Notes: generated from the sequence alone by a model not told the origin. A stretch of DNA of 64,000 nt from Flavobacterium sp. (GCF_027484205.1 NZ_JAIXUB010000024.1:1-64000); one strand, 5' to 3'. Shown: positions 45,556 through 54,557, numbered from the stretch's first letter. Made by a program: numbers and translations.

Positions 45556-45584
45556 ACTTCGTATTTCTAACTTCGTACTTCGTA
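45556..45584. repeat. Triple ACTTCGTA repeat
   Basis: ACTTCGTA occurs three times at 45556, 45570 and 45577 in the gap between the gcvP stop and its terminator. Purpose unknown. Confidence 0.6.
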
Positions 45585-45592
45585 CTTAAAGA

Positions 45593-48436
45593 TTACATAT
45601 ACGCCTCAATAGGAGCACAGCTGCATACTAAATTTCTATCGCCATAAGCATCATCAACACGACGAACGCTTGGCCAAAATTTATTTTCAGCAATGTAATC
45701 TAATGGGTAAGCTGCTTGTTCTCTGGTGTATGGGAAAACCCAAGTATCTGCAGTTAACATATTTAATGTATGCGGAGCATTGTGCAACACATTGTTAGTT
45801 TCCTCTTTAGTTGCTGCTTCAATTTCTTTTCTGATAGAAATCATCGCATCACAAAAACGATCCAATTCAGCTAAATCTTCTGATTCTGTTGGTTCAATCA
45901 TCAACGTTCCTGCCACTGGGAAAGAAACAGTTGGTGCATGGAAACCATAATCCATCAAACGTTTAGCAATATCGGTAACTTCAATTCCTTTTTCTTTGAA
46001 CGCTCTACAATCTAAAATCATTTCGTGTGCCGCTCTTCCCATTTCACCAGAATATAAAACTGGATAGTGATCTTCTAAGCGTGCCTTCATATAATTAGCA
46101 TTCAAAATAGCATATTTTGTAGCATTAGTAACACCTTCTGAACCTAACATAGATATATATCCATAAGAAATTAAGCAAACTAATGCCGAACCATAAGGCG
46201 CAGCAGAAATAGCTGTAATGGCTTGATCGCCACCAGTAGGAACGATTGGGTTAGTTGGTAAAAACGGTACTAATTTTTCGTTTACACAAATTGGTCCAAC
46301 ACCTGGTCCACCGCCACCATGAGGAATTGCGAATGTTTTGTGTAAGTTTAAGTGACAAACATCGGCACCAATAGTAGCAGGATTTGTCAATCCTACTTGT
46401 GCATTCATGTTGGCACCATCCATATAAACCAAACCTCCATTTTCGTGGATAAGTTCTGTTATTTCGCAAATAGCGCTTTCAAAAACACCATGCGTTGAAG
46501 GATAAGTTACCATTAATGCTGATAAATTATCTCTATGTTCGATGGCTTTTGCTCTTAAATCTTCAACATCAATATTACCGTTTTCCATAGTTTTGGTTAC
46601 GATAATAGTCATTCCTGCCATCGCTGCTGAAGCCGGATTAGTTCCGTGTGCCGATGATGGAATCAAACATACATTTCTATGATGATCACCACGAGATAAA
46701 TGATAGGCACGAATTGCCATCAAACCAGCATATTCTCCTTGCGCACCAGAATTAGGTTGCAAAGTAGTTCCTGCAAAACCAGTTACTACATTCAATTGAT
46801 GCTCTAATTTTTTAAGCATAATTTGGTAGCCTTCTGCTTGCTCTACTGGAGCAAATGGGTGAATACTGTTCCAATTTGCCATTGATAACGGAAGCATTTC
46901 GGCAGCAGCATTTAATTTCATGGTACAAGAACCTAACGAAATCATCGAATGATTTAACGATAAATCTTTACGTTCTAATTTTTTGATATAACGCATCAAC
47001 TGACTTTCAGAATGATGGCTGTTGAAAACATCATGCGTCAAGAACGTAGAAGTTCTTTCTAATGATGATGGGATGTTATTAGTTGTAGATAATTCAGAAA
47101 CTTTAAAACTTTCTTTACCTGTAGCTTCTGCAAAAATGGTAATGATTTGATTCAAATCTGCTACTGAAGTTGTTTCGTTCAATGAAATTGAGATAGTTTC
47201 GCCATCAACATAAAAGAAATTTACTTCGTGTTTTTCGGCAACAGCTTTCACTTTAGAAGCATCTGCTTTTACAGCAATAGTATCAAAGAAAGACGTGTTT
47301 ATATTATAAACGCCCAATTTATTCAAAGCATCCGATAAAGTTACTGCTGAAGCATGTACTTTATTAGCAATATATTTCAAACCTTTTGGTCCGTGAAAAA
47401 CAGCGTACATTCCAGCCATAACAGCCAATAAAACTTGGGCTGTACAAATATTAGAAGTTGCTTTTTCACGTTTGATGTGTTGCTCACGAGTTCCTAAAGC
47501 CATTCTCAAAGCACGATTTCCGTTAGCATCAATTGTTACACCGATGATTCTTCCTGGCATCGAACGTTTGTGTTCTTCTTTAGTGGCAAAGAACGCTGCA
47601 TGTGGTCCACCATAACCCATTGGGATTCCAAAACGTTGTGTTGTTCCAACTACTACATCGGCACCAAATTCTCCAGGAGGAGTTAATTTTACTAAAGATA
47701 AAATATCAGAAGCAACGGCTACTTTTATTTCGTTTTCGTGTGCTTTTGCAATAAAACCTGCATAGTCGTTTACTTGACCAAATTTTCCAGGATATTGTAA
47801 AATTGCTCCGAAGAAATCAGTAGAAAAATCAAAAGTTTCATGATTTCCAACTACTAATTCAATTCCTTTTGGAGTAGAACGTGTTTGTAAAACTGATAAC
47901 GTTTGAGGTAAAATTTCTTCAGAAACGAAGAATTTATTAGCATTGTTTTTCTTTTGATCACGTGTACGAACGTCAAATAATAACGCCATAGCTTCAGCAG
48001 CTGACGTTCCTTCGTCAAGAAGTGAGGCATTCGCAATTTCCATTCCTGTAAGTTCGATGATGGTAGTTTGAAAATTCAAAATAGCTTCTAAACGACCTTG
48101 TGCAATTTCAGCTTGGTAAGGTGTGTAAGCTGTGTACCAACCTGGATTTTCAAAAATATTTCTTTGAATTACCGCAGGAACAATTGCAGGATGATATCCT
48201 AAACCGATGTACGATTTGTAAACTTTGTTTTTATTACCTAATTCTTGAATGTGTGTTAGGTATTCATATTCTGTCATTGGAGCGTCAAGATCTAAGTCTT
48301 TTTTTAGACGGATATTGTCGGGCACAGTTTCATAAATTAACTGGTCAAGGCTTTCAACTCCAATGGTTTTAAACATATGTTGTAGGTCGTTCTCACGTGG
48401 ACCTATGTGGCGTAATGCAAAAGCGTCTGTTCTCAT
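45593..48436 (-). CDS. gcvP: Glycine dehydrogenase (decarboxylating), P protein
   Basis: A 947-residue PLP enzyme, the decarboxylating P protein of the glycine cleavage system. The single long chain carries both halves (the N-terminal [17 protein letters not shown] and the C-terminal [13 protein letters not shown]). The PLP lysine is in [18 protein letters not shown], and the glycine-rich loop following it is conserved. The start region [21 protein letters not shown] is typical. H and T proteins and the lipoamide dehydrogenase are not in this window. It is monocistronic, with its own terminator. Confidence 0.96.
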   Translation of the reverse strand: MRTDAFALRHIGPRENDLQHMFKTIGVESLDQLIYETVPDNIRLKKDLDLDAPMTEYEYLTHIQELGNKNKVYKSYIGLGYHPAIVPAVIQRNIFENPGWYTAYTPYQAEIAQGRLEAILNFQTTIIELTGMEIANASLLDEGTSAAEAMALLFDVRTRDQKKNNANKFFVSEEILPQTLSVLQTRSTPKGIELVVGNHETFDFSTDFFGAILQYPGKFGQVNDYAGFIAKAHENEIKVAVASDILSLVKLTPPGEFGADVVVGTTQRFGIPMGYGGPHAAFFATKEEHKRSMPGRIIGVTIDANGNRALRMALGTREQHIKREKATSNICTAQVLLAVMAGMYAVFHGPKGLKYIANKVHASAVTLSDALNKLGVYNINTSFFDTIAVKADASKVKAVAEKHEVNFFYVDGETISISLNETTSVADLNQIITIFAEATGKESFKVSELSTTNNIPSSLERTSTFLTHDVFNSHHSESQLMRYIKKLERKDLSLNHSMISLGSCTMKLNAAAEMLPLSMANWNSIHPFAPVEQAEGYQIMLKKLEHQLNVVTGFAGTTLQPNSGAQGEYAGLMAIRAYHLSRGDHHRNVCLIPSSAHGTNPASAAMAGMTIIVTKTMENGNIDVEDLRAKAIEHRDNLSALMVTYPSTHGVFESAICEITELIHENGGLVYMDGANMNAQVGLTNPATIGADVCHLNLHKTFAIPHGGGGPGVGPICVNEKLVPFLPTNPIVPTGGDQAITAISAAPYGSALVCLISYGYISMLGSEGVTNATKYAILNANYMKARLEDHYPVLYSGEMGRAAHEMILDCRAFKEKGIEVTDIAKRLMDYGFHAPTVSFPVAGTLMIEPTESEDLAELDRFCDAMISIRKEIEAATKEETNNVLHNAPHTLNMLTADTWVFPYTREQAAYPLDYIAENKFWPSVRRVDDAYGDRNLVCSCAPIEAYM

Positions 48437-48481
48437 TTTGTGAAAATAAATATAAAGTTTGTGTGTGTTGTTTTAAGAGAA

Positions 48482-48489
48482 CAAAAGTA
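48482..48489 (-). promoter_or_regulatory. -7 box of the gcvP promoter
   Basis: On the minus strand this reads TACTTTTG, a full match to TAnnTTTG, about 45 bases upstream of the start codon. No -33 TTG at the right distance is seen. No glycine riboswitch-like aptamer is evident in the roughly 150-base gap. Confidence 0.4.
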
Positions 48490-48575
48490 ATTATTAAACT
48501 TTTATTTTTAAGTTAAACAAAGGGTAATATTTTGAGAAATTGTTAACTAAAAACGAGGTTTATTAACATAATGAT

Positions 48576-48583
48576 TAGTTTTG
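48576..48583 (+). promoter_or_regulatory. -7 box abutting the UbiA-like gene
   Basis: TAGTTTTG fully matches TAnnTTTG and ends four bases before the ATG at 48588, so the transcript would begin at or near the start codon. Confidence 0.4.
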
Positions 48584-48587
48584 TAGC

Positions 48588-49421
48588 ATGCGTTTTTTTA
48601 GAAAACTTTTCGGTTTTTACATCAATTCAAGCATTCATGTGGCTTTGTCTGTTTATGCTTTGGTGCAATTGACGCAAATTTTGTTTAGCATTTCTAATGA
48701 TTTTGCTACTTCATACTTCGCTTTTTTTGGAACAATTGTGGGTTATAATTTTGTAAAATATGATGCTTTAGCAAGAACAAAAAAGGTACAAATGTCATTT
48801 CAATTAAAAGGAATTGCCTTTTTGAGTTTTCTTTCTTTGATAGCTACAGGATATTATTTTTTGCAATTAGAAAAAACTACACAAATCATTGGTTTTGTAT
48901 TTCTCGCCATAACCTTATTGTATACGTTACCGTTCTTTCCCAACAAAAAAAATGCCCGAAATTGGGCTGGATTTAAAATTTATATTGTGGCTTTGTGTTG
49001 GGTAGGCGTGACGCTTTTTTTACCCATAATTAATAATCATTTGCCTTTTACAAGTTATGTGTTCTTGGTTGCAGCACAACGTTTTATATTGATTTTTGTA
49101 TTGATATTAATTTTTGAAATCATCGATTTAAGATTAGATGATCCGCATTTAAAAACCGTTCCGCAGCAAATTGGAGTTTCAAAAACCAAACGAGTAGGAG
49201 TTGCATTGATGGTTTTATTCGTGTTATTAGAATTTTTATCTGCTGATTTTAGAATAGCGTTTTTTGCTTTGAAATCGGCTTTGGCAATAACAACGATTTT
49301 GTTTTTGTTGTTTTCAAATGAAAAGCGGTCACGATACTATGCTTCTTTTTGGGTGGAGAGTATTCCTGTTTTTTGGTGGATTTTAATTTTGTTTCTCAAT
49401 TGTGTGTATGATATATGTTAG
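48588..49421 (+). CDS. UbiA prenyltransferase-like membrane protein
   Basis: A 277-residue protein with eight predicted membrane helices. Two aspartate regions resemble the metal-diphosphate motifs of UbiA-type prenyltransferases: YNFVKYDALARTKK near 55-68, and EIIDLRLDDPHLKTVPQQIG near 185-203. The first is a degenerate NxxxD form, so activity is uncertain. Its 3' end overlaps the converging gene at 49383 by 39 bases. Confidence 0.6.
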   Translation: MRFFRKLFGFYINSSIHVALSVYALVQLTQILFSISNDFATSYFAFFGTIVGYNFVKYDALARTKKVQMSFQLKGIAFLSFLSLIATGYYFLQLEKTTQIIGFVFLAITLLYTLPFFPNKKNARNWAGFKIYIVALCWVGVTLFLPIINNHLPFTSYVFLVAAQRFILIFVLILIFEIIDLRLDDPHLKTVPQQIGVSKTKRVGVALMVLFVLLEFLSADFRIAFFALKSALAITTILFLLFSNEKRSRYYASFWVESIPVFWWILILFLNCVYDIC

Positions 49422-49721
49422 ATAGAAACACAATAGTACAGGTAAAATCCAAAAAGGATAATTGAAAACATCATCAAGTCTAAAATCTCTAAAAAGAAAA
49501 AAGATTATGAAAAATGCTATTGAGAATAAAAAATAAAATGGGATTAATAGATTTTTTTTAAATTTCAACCATAAAATTAGTGCTAATAAAGTTTGTACTG
49601 CACCAGTAAAAATCATTGATATTGGTGCGTATAGAAAAAATTCACCATCTAAAAGCCCTATAAAAAGCAGTAAAAATGGAGTTGCTATTGCAATACTATT
49701 TGCTATTTTAATTGATTTCAT
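49383..49721 (-). CDS. Small multi-pass membrane protein, operon gene 9
   Basis: A 112-residue protein with four predicted helices and no recognised family. It has a KFKKN basic turn near residue 55 and a FRDFRLDD segment near 80. It is the last gene of the nine-gene operon that begins at 53766, overlapping the SRPBCC gene by 14 bases. Its 3' end converges on and overlaps the UbiA-like gene by 39 bases. Confidence 0.65.
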   Translation of the reverse strand: MKSIKIANSIAIATPFLLLFIGLLDGEFFLYAPISMIFTGAVQTLLALILWLKFKKNLLIPFYFLFSIAFFIIFFLFRDFRLDDVFNYPFWILPVLLCFYLTYIIHTIEKQN

Positions 49722-50175
49722 ACGGTTTGCTTTCTGCTAAATTTTTAATAAAATAATTTCTTTCGATTATAAAATTAGTCAAATAATTTCTTAAAATTAA
49801 TTTATCAAATAGTTTTCCAAAAATACCAAAAGGTGTTTGATACTGAATTTTGTCAATCATCATTACAAATCCGTTTTCTTCGATAAAAGAATGCTCGTGT
49901 TTAAAGGATTTGAATTTCCCTTCGACCATTTCATCCACAAAATAACTTGGAATTTCCATTGCAGAAATTATACTCTTATGAGTTAAATAGAATCCAAAAT
50001 GTTTGCCACGCCAAGTAACGGTTTCACCTTTATTGATTAAGCCAGAAGTAACACCGTCAATAGCGGTTTCGTTTGATTTTGCTGTGGATAATTTATGTAT
50101 ATCAATATTTCTTGATAAGTCAAAAATGATTTGTTTAGATGCTTTAATTTTAGTTGTAAGGTTTATTGTGGTCAT
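49708..50175 (-). CDS. SRPBCC family protein
   Basis: A 155-residue protein of the START/SRPBCC superfamily. The N-terminus INLTTKIKASKQIIFDLSRN, then GVTSGLINKGETVTWRGKHFG and PFGIFGKLFDKLILRNYL are characteristic of the group often labelled cell division inhibitor (COG4276-like). This fold binds a hydrophobic ligand in a large cavity. Relatives are found next to photolyase or lipid-modifying genes in other bacteria. It overlaps the preceding gene by 26 bases and the next by 14. Confidence 0.8.
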   Translation of the reverse strand: MTTINLTTKIKASKQIIFDLSRNIDIHKLSTAKSNETAIDGVTSGLINKGETVTWRGKHFGFYLTHKSIISAMEIPSYFVDEMVEGKFKSFKHEHSFIEENGFVMMIDKIQYQTPFGIFGKLFDKLILRNYLTNFIIERNYFIKNLAESKPYEIN

Positions 50176-50545
50176 TTTTGAAATTTAATTTGAATATTAT
50201 TCCTAACATTATAGAAGTAATTATATATGCAAAACTTGTGTATAATTCTCTAGCATTAAAAACGATGTGAAAAGTAATCAAAATAGATAAAGAAGTGAAT
50301 AATATTAAAATTGTTTTCGAATATTTTATTGCGATTTCTTTTTTGGATAAGTAAAAATATATAATTCCATAAAGTATATATGTTGGGGCGGAAAAAATTA
50401 AACTAAAAATAAATGTAATCGGATATACTTCTATTAATCCTACAACACTATTTGATTTTTCACTTATAATACAAAATAACTCAAATACGAATGGTGCAAA
50501 TAATAATGTTCCGATCCAATGTTTAAATAAATAACTCCAACTCAT
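50150..50545 (-). CDS. Small multi-pass membrane protein, operon gene 7
   Basis: A 131-residue protein with four predicted helices, no family recognised. It begins MSWSYLFKHWIGTLLFAPFVFELF and has a central YLSKKEIAIKYSK basic stretch. It lies 18 bases after the desaturase gene and overlaps the SRPBCC gene by 26 bases. Confidence 0.68.
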   Translation of the reverse strand: MSWSYLFKHWIGTLLFAPFVFELFCIISEKSNSVVGLIEVYPITFIFSLIFSAPTYILYGIIYFYLSKKEIAIKYSKTILILFTSLSILITFHIVFNARELYTSFAYIITSIMLGIIFKLNFKNDHNKPYN

Positions 50546-50563
50546 AATTTGTTTAAATAATTT

Positions 50564-51346
50564 TTAGAAAGTATTTTTCTTTTCTATCTCGGGTAATACA
50601 TTATCAATTCTCATTGCTAATTCTGGCAGTTTGATTGTTGGAACAGCAGGAAATAAATGATGTTCTAAATGATAAAACATACTAAAGGTTATTCTGTTTT
50701 TCCATTTGCCTCTTTGTGTTCTAGCTATTTCAGGATTTTCTTCGGTATCGTGATGTACTGTCCACACTGCAAAAAAAGCCATTAGAAATTCGGCAATAAT
50801 CATGATACTAATGTGATAAATTAAAAAGTTAATTTTAAAATAGAATGCTATAAATACAAATATTGTAATGGAACTTAACTCTAAAATCATGTTTTTTATG
50901 TAATTTTTGTTTCCAAGTTTGAAAGTAACTTTATGAATTAAAAACATATGAATTGGTCCATAAAGAATAGCTTCATACCAAGTCATTTTTGCTGATTTAC
51001 CTTCATAATCTTCATCAGATAAACAATATTTATGATGTCTAATATGATTGAATTTCACAGCATGTATGGAAACCATCAAAAGAATGCTATTTGAATAAAG
51101 AGTAAACCAAGTTAAAAATTTATTGGTTCCTAGTGAGTTGTGAAAACCATTATGAACTTGTCTCAAACCTGTTAAAAAGAAAAAGGCAGAAAACGGTAAC
51201 GCTAAAAGATAATATTCAAAATAGGCTAATGTTATTGAAATAACAAACCAAGGAATAGTTAGATTATTTTCAATTAATATTTCTTTGAATGTCAGATTTT
51301 TTAAATCTTTCCACTCCACTTTTTTTAGAATTTCTTGATGTGTCAT
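50564..51346 (-). CDS. Fatty acid desaturase family protein
   Basis: A 260-residue membrane di-iron enzyme. Three histidine boxes are visible: HNGFHN at 65-70, HIRHH at 101-105 and HLEHH at 226-230, fitting the desaturase pattern. Four membrane helices are expected. It should insert double bonds or hydroxylate an acyl chain or carotenoid; the target is unknown. It is the sixth gene of the GbsR-headed operon. Confidence 0.85.
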   Translation of the reverse strand: MTHQEILKKVEWKDLKNLTFKEILIENNLTIPWFVISITLAYFEYYLLALPFSAFFFLTGLRQVHNGFHNSLGTNKFLTWFTLYSNSILLMVSIHAVKFNHIRHHKYCLSDEDYEGKSAKMTWYEAILYGPIHMFLIHKVTFKLGNKNYIKNMILELSSITIFVFIAFYFKINFLIYHISIMIIAEFLMAFFAVWTVHHDTEENPEIARTQRGKWKNRITFSMFYHLEHHLFPAVPTIKLPELAMRIDNVLPEIEKKNTF

Positions 51347-51358
51347 TCTTTTAATATT

Positions 51359-51799
51359 TTACAATTTATAATATCCAATTAAATTATGAATAAAAAGTAG
51401 TGTATTCACAACAGCAAAAAGAACAAAAAGTGTATTCATAAAATAACTTCCAATTTTAAATAATTTCCTTTTCGGAATGTCATACATTGGATAATAGGCA
51501 ATTTGTGTAGCAACTTTTCCAACCCAATATGCAGCAATTAATCCAGTTAGTGCAACTGCTAATGCTGATTGTTCTTTTAATTCATTTGTAAATAGAATGG
51601 CTATCAATCCAAAAGAAAAGTTCAATCCTTGAATATATCTTCCGTAAGTTTTAGCAATTTCTTGATTTAAAGGTTTGAGTTGTTTTACATCATTATACCA
51701 ATCAAAAACTTGATGACGGATGTAAGGATAAATCAAAGCAGTAAATATTTGACCAATACCACTTGTGATGATTAGCCAATTTGGGATAATGAAGTTCAT
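51359..51799 (-). CDS. Small multi-pass membrane protein, operon gene 5
   Basis: A 146-residue protein with four predicted helices and no recognised family. NWLIITSGIGQIFTALIYPYIRHQVFDWYNDVK begins it, followed by a hydrophilic loop to YGRYIQ. It overlaps the preceding gene by 4 bases (ATGA) and precedes the desaturase gene by 12. Confidence 0.67.
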   Translation of the reverse strand: MNFIIPNWLIITSGIGQIFTALIYPYIRHQVFDWYNDVKQLKPLNQEIAKTYGRYIQGLNFSFGLIAILFTNELKEQSALAVALTGLIAAYWVGKVATQIAYYPMYDIPKRKLFKIGSYFMNTLFVLFAVVNTLLFIHNLIGYYKL

Positions 51800-52158
51800 A
51801 AGTTTATTTTTTTAAGTTCGTATTCGCTTGTGATTTTTCTCATAATTATAAAAAAATATATTGCAATTGCCATTGGAAAGAATACCATTAAAGTAAATTC
51901 AATATAGTCGTTACTTGATTGATAATGATAGTGTTCTAAATAGAATGAATAGAGTTCTGTTAGCGTAAGAATCCAATATATTGTAAGGTGTTTTTTTGCA
52001 TAATTTGATTTCAGATAAACATTATAACTGAGAATAATTGCAGATATCACTTGAATAATCCCAAGCGGAATTTGTGCTAACATCCCAAGATATACTGTTG
52101 TAAATAAAATTAATGTAGTATAAAATGCAATATTGTTTATTCTTCTTAAAGTTTTCAT
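51796..52158 (-). CDS. Small multi-pass membrane protein, operon gene 4
   Basis: A 120-residue protein with four predicted helices and a basic C-terminus (MRKITSEYELKKINL). It has no recognised family. Start and stop both overlap neighbouring genes by four bases, marking tight coupling. Confidence 0.67.
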   Translation of the reverse strand: MKTLRRINNIAFYTTLILFTTVYLGMLAQIPLGIIQVISAIILSYNVYLKSNYAKKHLTIYWILTLTELYSFYLEHYHYQSSNDYIEFTLMVFFPMAIAIYFFIIMRKITSEYELKKINL

Positions 52159-52865
52159 CGTATCGTTTTTTTACCTTCAATCGTGATTTTTGAACCTATT
52201 GCTAGAAATTCAGATGTTGGTTTTAATTCTTGTAAAAACTTAAAATTCTTGCCGTAAATGCTTTCAAAATCAACATCAATCTTTGATTCAATTACTTTTA
52301 GTTGTTCCCACCTTGGATGCGAAACAGCATATTCAATGGATTTATTTTTATTGTAATTGGTATAACCAAAATAATGTTCAGTGATGAATTCGGCTTCTGA
52401 ATTTATTTCAATTGGAATAGCATTTTTTTCTGTTGTCATTGCAATCGAATTCCATTTAGCATCTTTAAACCATTCGTATTTAAAAGATTTTGATGTTTCG
52501 TTTTCAGTTCTTGAATGTCGCATTTTCATGGTTTGATAATGCTCATTATATAAGGTATTGGCGACAATTGAAATAGCATGTTTTGGAACAATTTCTTTCA
52601 CGAAAACAACGCCTCGTTTCCAAATTCCGTTTTCAAATCTTTTTACATAGAATCGTAAATTAACTTCCTCAAAATTTATATGAAACGGAACTTTGATACC
52701 TAAAACTTTTACGTTTTCAAACATAAATCCAATTAAACTGATGTAACATTTACCGTTCCATAAGTCGAGTTCGGTACCTTTCGGAACATGATTTTCTAAG
52801 ATTTTCGGATCGATTTTGTAGTTGAACATTGCTAAATCGTTCCATTCTGCGGTTAAGAAGCTCAT
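52155..52865 (-). CDS. DUF2071 family protein
   Basis: A 236-residue soluble protein of the DUF2071 (YqjF-like) family. The start MSFLTAEWNDLAMFNYKIDP, then LLENHVPKGTELDLWNGKCY and FEEVNLRFYVK, is typical. GVVFVKEIVPKHAISIVANTLYNE is also conserved. Function is unknown; structures of relatives show an acetoacetate-decarboxylase-like barrel. It overlaps the genes on both sides by four bases. Confidence 0.8.
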   Translation of the reverse strand: MSFLTAEWNDLAMFNYKIDPKILENHVPKGTELDLWNGKCYISLIGFMFENVKVLGIKVPFHINFEEVNLRFYVKRFENGIWKRGVVFVKEIVPKHAISIVANTLYNEHYQTMKMRHSRTENETSKSFKYEWFKDAKWNSIAMTTEKNAIPIEINSEAEFITEHYFGYTNYNKNKSIEYAVSHPRWEQLKVIESKIDVDFESIYGKNFKFLQELKPTSEFLAIGSKITIEGKKTIR

Positions 52866-53200
52866 ACTTTTATAATATTAAATTTAGAATTAGAAAAGCT
52901 ACAATAGTTTACATATAAATTGTAAAATGCTATGAGAAGACACATATAAAAAATGTCTTTTATGAAAAACTTAAAAAATAAGACTACAATAAACCAATAA
53001 ATTATTAGAAGAATAAGCAGTAGTCTATTATTTGCAAGAGCATAAAATGTTAAAATAAAAGATGTGAAAACCTGAAAAAATCCAAGGAGAACTAAAAATC
53101 CAACACTATCAATATCATAGTTAATTACATTATCAATGAATACTCCTATCAAAGCTACAATTGTAAGAATTAAGTTGAGGTAAAATGCAAACTGTTTCAT
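52862..53200 (-). CDS. Small multi-pass membrane protein, operon gene 2
   Basis: A 112-residue protein with three or four predicted helices and no recognised family. It overlaps the DUF2071 gene by four bases. A perfect 9-base inverted repeat with an 8-base spacer lies 17 bases upstream of its start and matches the site before the regulator gene. Confidence 0.68.
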   Translation of the reverse strand: MKQFAFYLNLILTIVALIGVFIDNVINYDIDSVGFLVLLGFFQVFTSFILTFYALANNRLLLILLIIYWFIVVLFFKFFIKDIFYMCLLIAFYNLYVNYCSFSNSKFNIIKV

Positions 53201-53216
53201 GGTTATCTATTATTTT

Positions 53217-53242
53217 AAACTTTCAGAAAAAAATGAAAGTTT
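53217..53242. promoter_or_regulatory. Operator-like inverted repeat 2
   Basis: AAACTTTCA and TGAAAGTTT form a perfect 9-base inverted repeat around an 8-base A-rich spacer, just upstream of the second operon gene. It shares spacer length and most bases with the site at 53815-53840. Confidence 0.6.
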
Positions 53243-53262
53243 TGATTAAATTTTTTTTACTC

Positions 53263-53766
53263 TTATTTCATAATTTTAACAACTAGTTTTGCTAACCAAT
53301 TGTCTTTGTATTCGGTCATTTTGTCTAGCATATTATCAGCTTTTAGAACAAAGTCATACAATTTAGATGTTTGATCAACAAAATGTTTTTCTTCAGCTGT
53401 ATTGTCTGATGTTATTGAGGAAACTTCTTTTAAAACTTTCAGTGCAGGTTTGATTTCTCTTTTGCTTCGTTCTCTTGAAATTTTTACGGCTAGTTCATCT
53501 AAATCTTTTTCAGCTGTGAAAAACTCACGTCGTTCACCAGCTTTGTATTCTTTGTAAACTATTCCCCAATCCATTAATGCTCTTAAATTCATAGAAGCAT
53601 TTCCACGAGAAATTTGTAGTTCTTCCATAATGTCTTCCATCGAAACTGCTTCGTGAGAAACCATCAATAGCGCATGAATTTGTGCCATGGTTTTGTTAAT
53701 TCCCCATTGACTACCCAGTGCACCCCAAGTTTGAACGAATTTATTTTTTGCTTCTTTGAATTCCAT
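53263..53766 (-). CDS. GbsR/MarR-type transcriptional regulator
   Basis: A 167-residue winged-helix regulator. The start at 53766 (MEFKEAKNKFVQTWGALGSQ) is the usual one for the family; ten codons upstream is another ATG. The wHTH covers about 20-95: AQIHALLMVSHEAVSMEDIMEELQ, ISRGNASMNLRALMDWGIV and the wing EYKAGERREFF. It resembles GbsR/YvaV regulators, which usually repress. It heads the operon of eight further genes downstream and has matching inverted repeats both before its own promoter and before the next gene. Confidence 0.85.
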   Translation of the reverse strand: MEFKEAKNKFVQTWGALGSQWGINKTMAQIHALLMVSHEAVSMEDIMEELQISRGNASMNLRALMDWGIVYKEYKAGERREFFTAEKDLDELAVKISRERSKREIKPALKVLKEVSSITSDNTAEEKHFVDQTSKLYDFVLKADNMLDKMTEYKDNWLAKLVVKIMK

Positions 53767-53793
53767 TTTGATGGTTATTTCATTTTGATAGGA

Positions 53794-53824
53794 CAAAGAT
53801 ATATAAAAGTTTTTAAAGTTTCAA
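53794..53824 (-). promoter_or_regulatory. Promoter of the regulator operon
   Basis: On the minus strand TTG (53822-53824) is followed after 20 bases by TATCTTTG (53794-53801), a full -7 match. The -33 triplet lies inside the inverted repeat at 53815-53840. Confidence 0.55.
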
Positions 53825-53840
53825 AAAAAAATGAAAGTTT
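53815..53840. promoter_or_regulatory. Operator-like inverted repeat 1
   Basis: AAAGTTTCA and TGAAAGTTT flank an 8-base A-run. The right arm is identical to that of the site at 53217-53242 and the left arm differs in one base. It overlaps the -33 element of the regulator promoter, fitting autorepression. Confidence 0.6.
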
Positions 53841-53844
53841 GTTT

Positions 53845-53877
53845 TGAAAAAGAAACCGAAGTGCTAAACTTCGGTTA
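53845..53877 (-). terminator. Terminator of the YdcF-like gene
   Basis: On the minus strand AACCGAAGT pairs with ACTTCGGTT around a five-base loop and is followed by TCTTTTT. The stem includes part of the stop codon. Confidence 0.75.
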
Positions 53878-54546
53878 TCTTTTATCGTCTTTTGAATAAT
53901 TTGAACTTCCATTAATATTGATTTCTGTTCCTAAAAAGCGAGGTTTTCGATTTCTAATTATGTCACTTACAGATTTACAAATTGAAAAATATTCTCTCAA
54001 ACACACATAATTATAATTTCTGTATTCACCTTCATTTGCAGAAAATCCAATAGATTCTATACCAAGATTATTTCCAATATATATAGCTCTATTCAAATGA
54101 TATTCTTGAGTAATTAATATTGCCTTATCAATTTTAAAGATATTTTTTGCACGATACATTGTTGAATACGTATCAAATCCTGCATAATCAATGTAGATTT
54201 TTGTAGTATCAATTCCTTTTTCAAAACAGTAAGTTTTCATAACGGTTAATTCGTCATGTGCATCGTTTCCGTTATCTCCTGAAAGTAAAATTTTATTAAT
54301 TTTTTTAGATTCGAATAACTTTATTCCTGCGTCTAATCGGTCTTTTAGATACTTACTGGGTTTATTTCCATTGATGCCTGCGCCAAATATAATTCCAACA
54401 TTTGTTGTAGGAATATCATTTTCGGAAGAAAAAATTAGTGAGTTAGTTTTAGATTTTACATAAAAGTTAATTCCAAAAATTAGGATTAGTCCAATAATTG
54501 AAATATGAAGTAGTTTCTTAAAATGTTTTTTAATGAAATTTTTCAA
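53875..54546 (-). CDS. YdcF/SanA-like (DUF218) protein
   Basis: A 223-residue protein with an N-terminal signal anchor (LLHISIIGLILIFGINFYV) and a DUF218 domain: VGIIFGAGINGNKPSKYLKDRL, KILLSGDNGND, and ITQEYHLNRAIYIGNNLG. SanA/YdcF-type proteins affect envelope permeability or lipid-carrier recycling in other bacteria. It follows the M3 peptidase gene by 11 bases and ends in a terminator before the regulator operon. Confidence 0.82.
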   Translation of the reverse strand: MKNFIKKHFKKLLHISIIGLILIFGINFYVKSKTNSLIFSSENDIPTTNVGIIFGAGINGNKPSKYLKDRLDAGIKLFESKKINKILLSGDNGNDAHDELTVMKTYCFEKGIDTTKIYIDYAGFDTYSTMYRAKNIFKIDKAILITQEYHLNRAIYIGNNLGIESIGFSANEGEYRNYNYVCLREYFSICKSVSDIIRNRKPRFLGTEININGSSNYSKDDKR

Positions 54547-54557
54547 ATTAAATAATT

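Noticed and set aside
48437..48587. Glycine riboswitch before gcvP
   Set aside because: The 150-base gap shows no aptamer-like conserved helices; only a -7 promoter box is visible.
53217..53242. Reading the inverted repeat as a terminator of the regulator gene
   Set aside because: The A-run lies in the loop rather than after the stem, and the same repeat precedes the regulator promoter, which fits an operator better.
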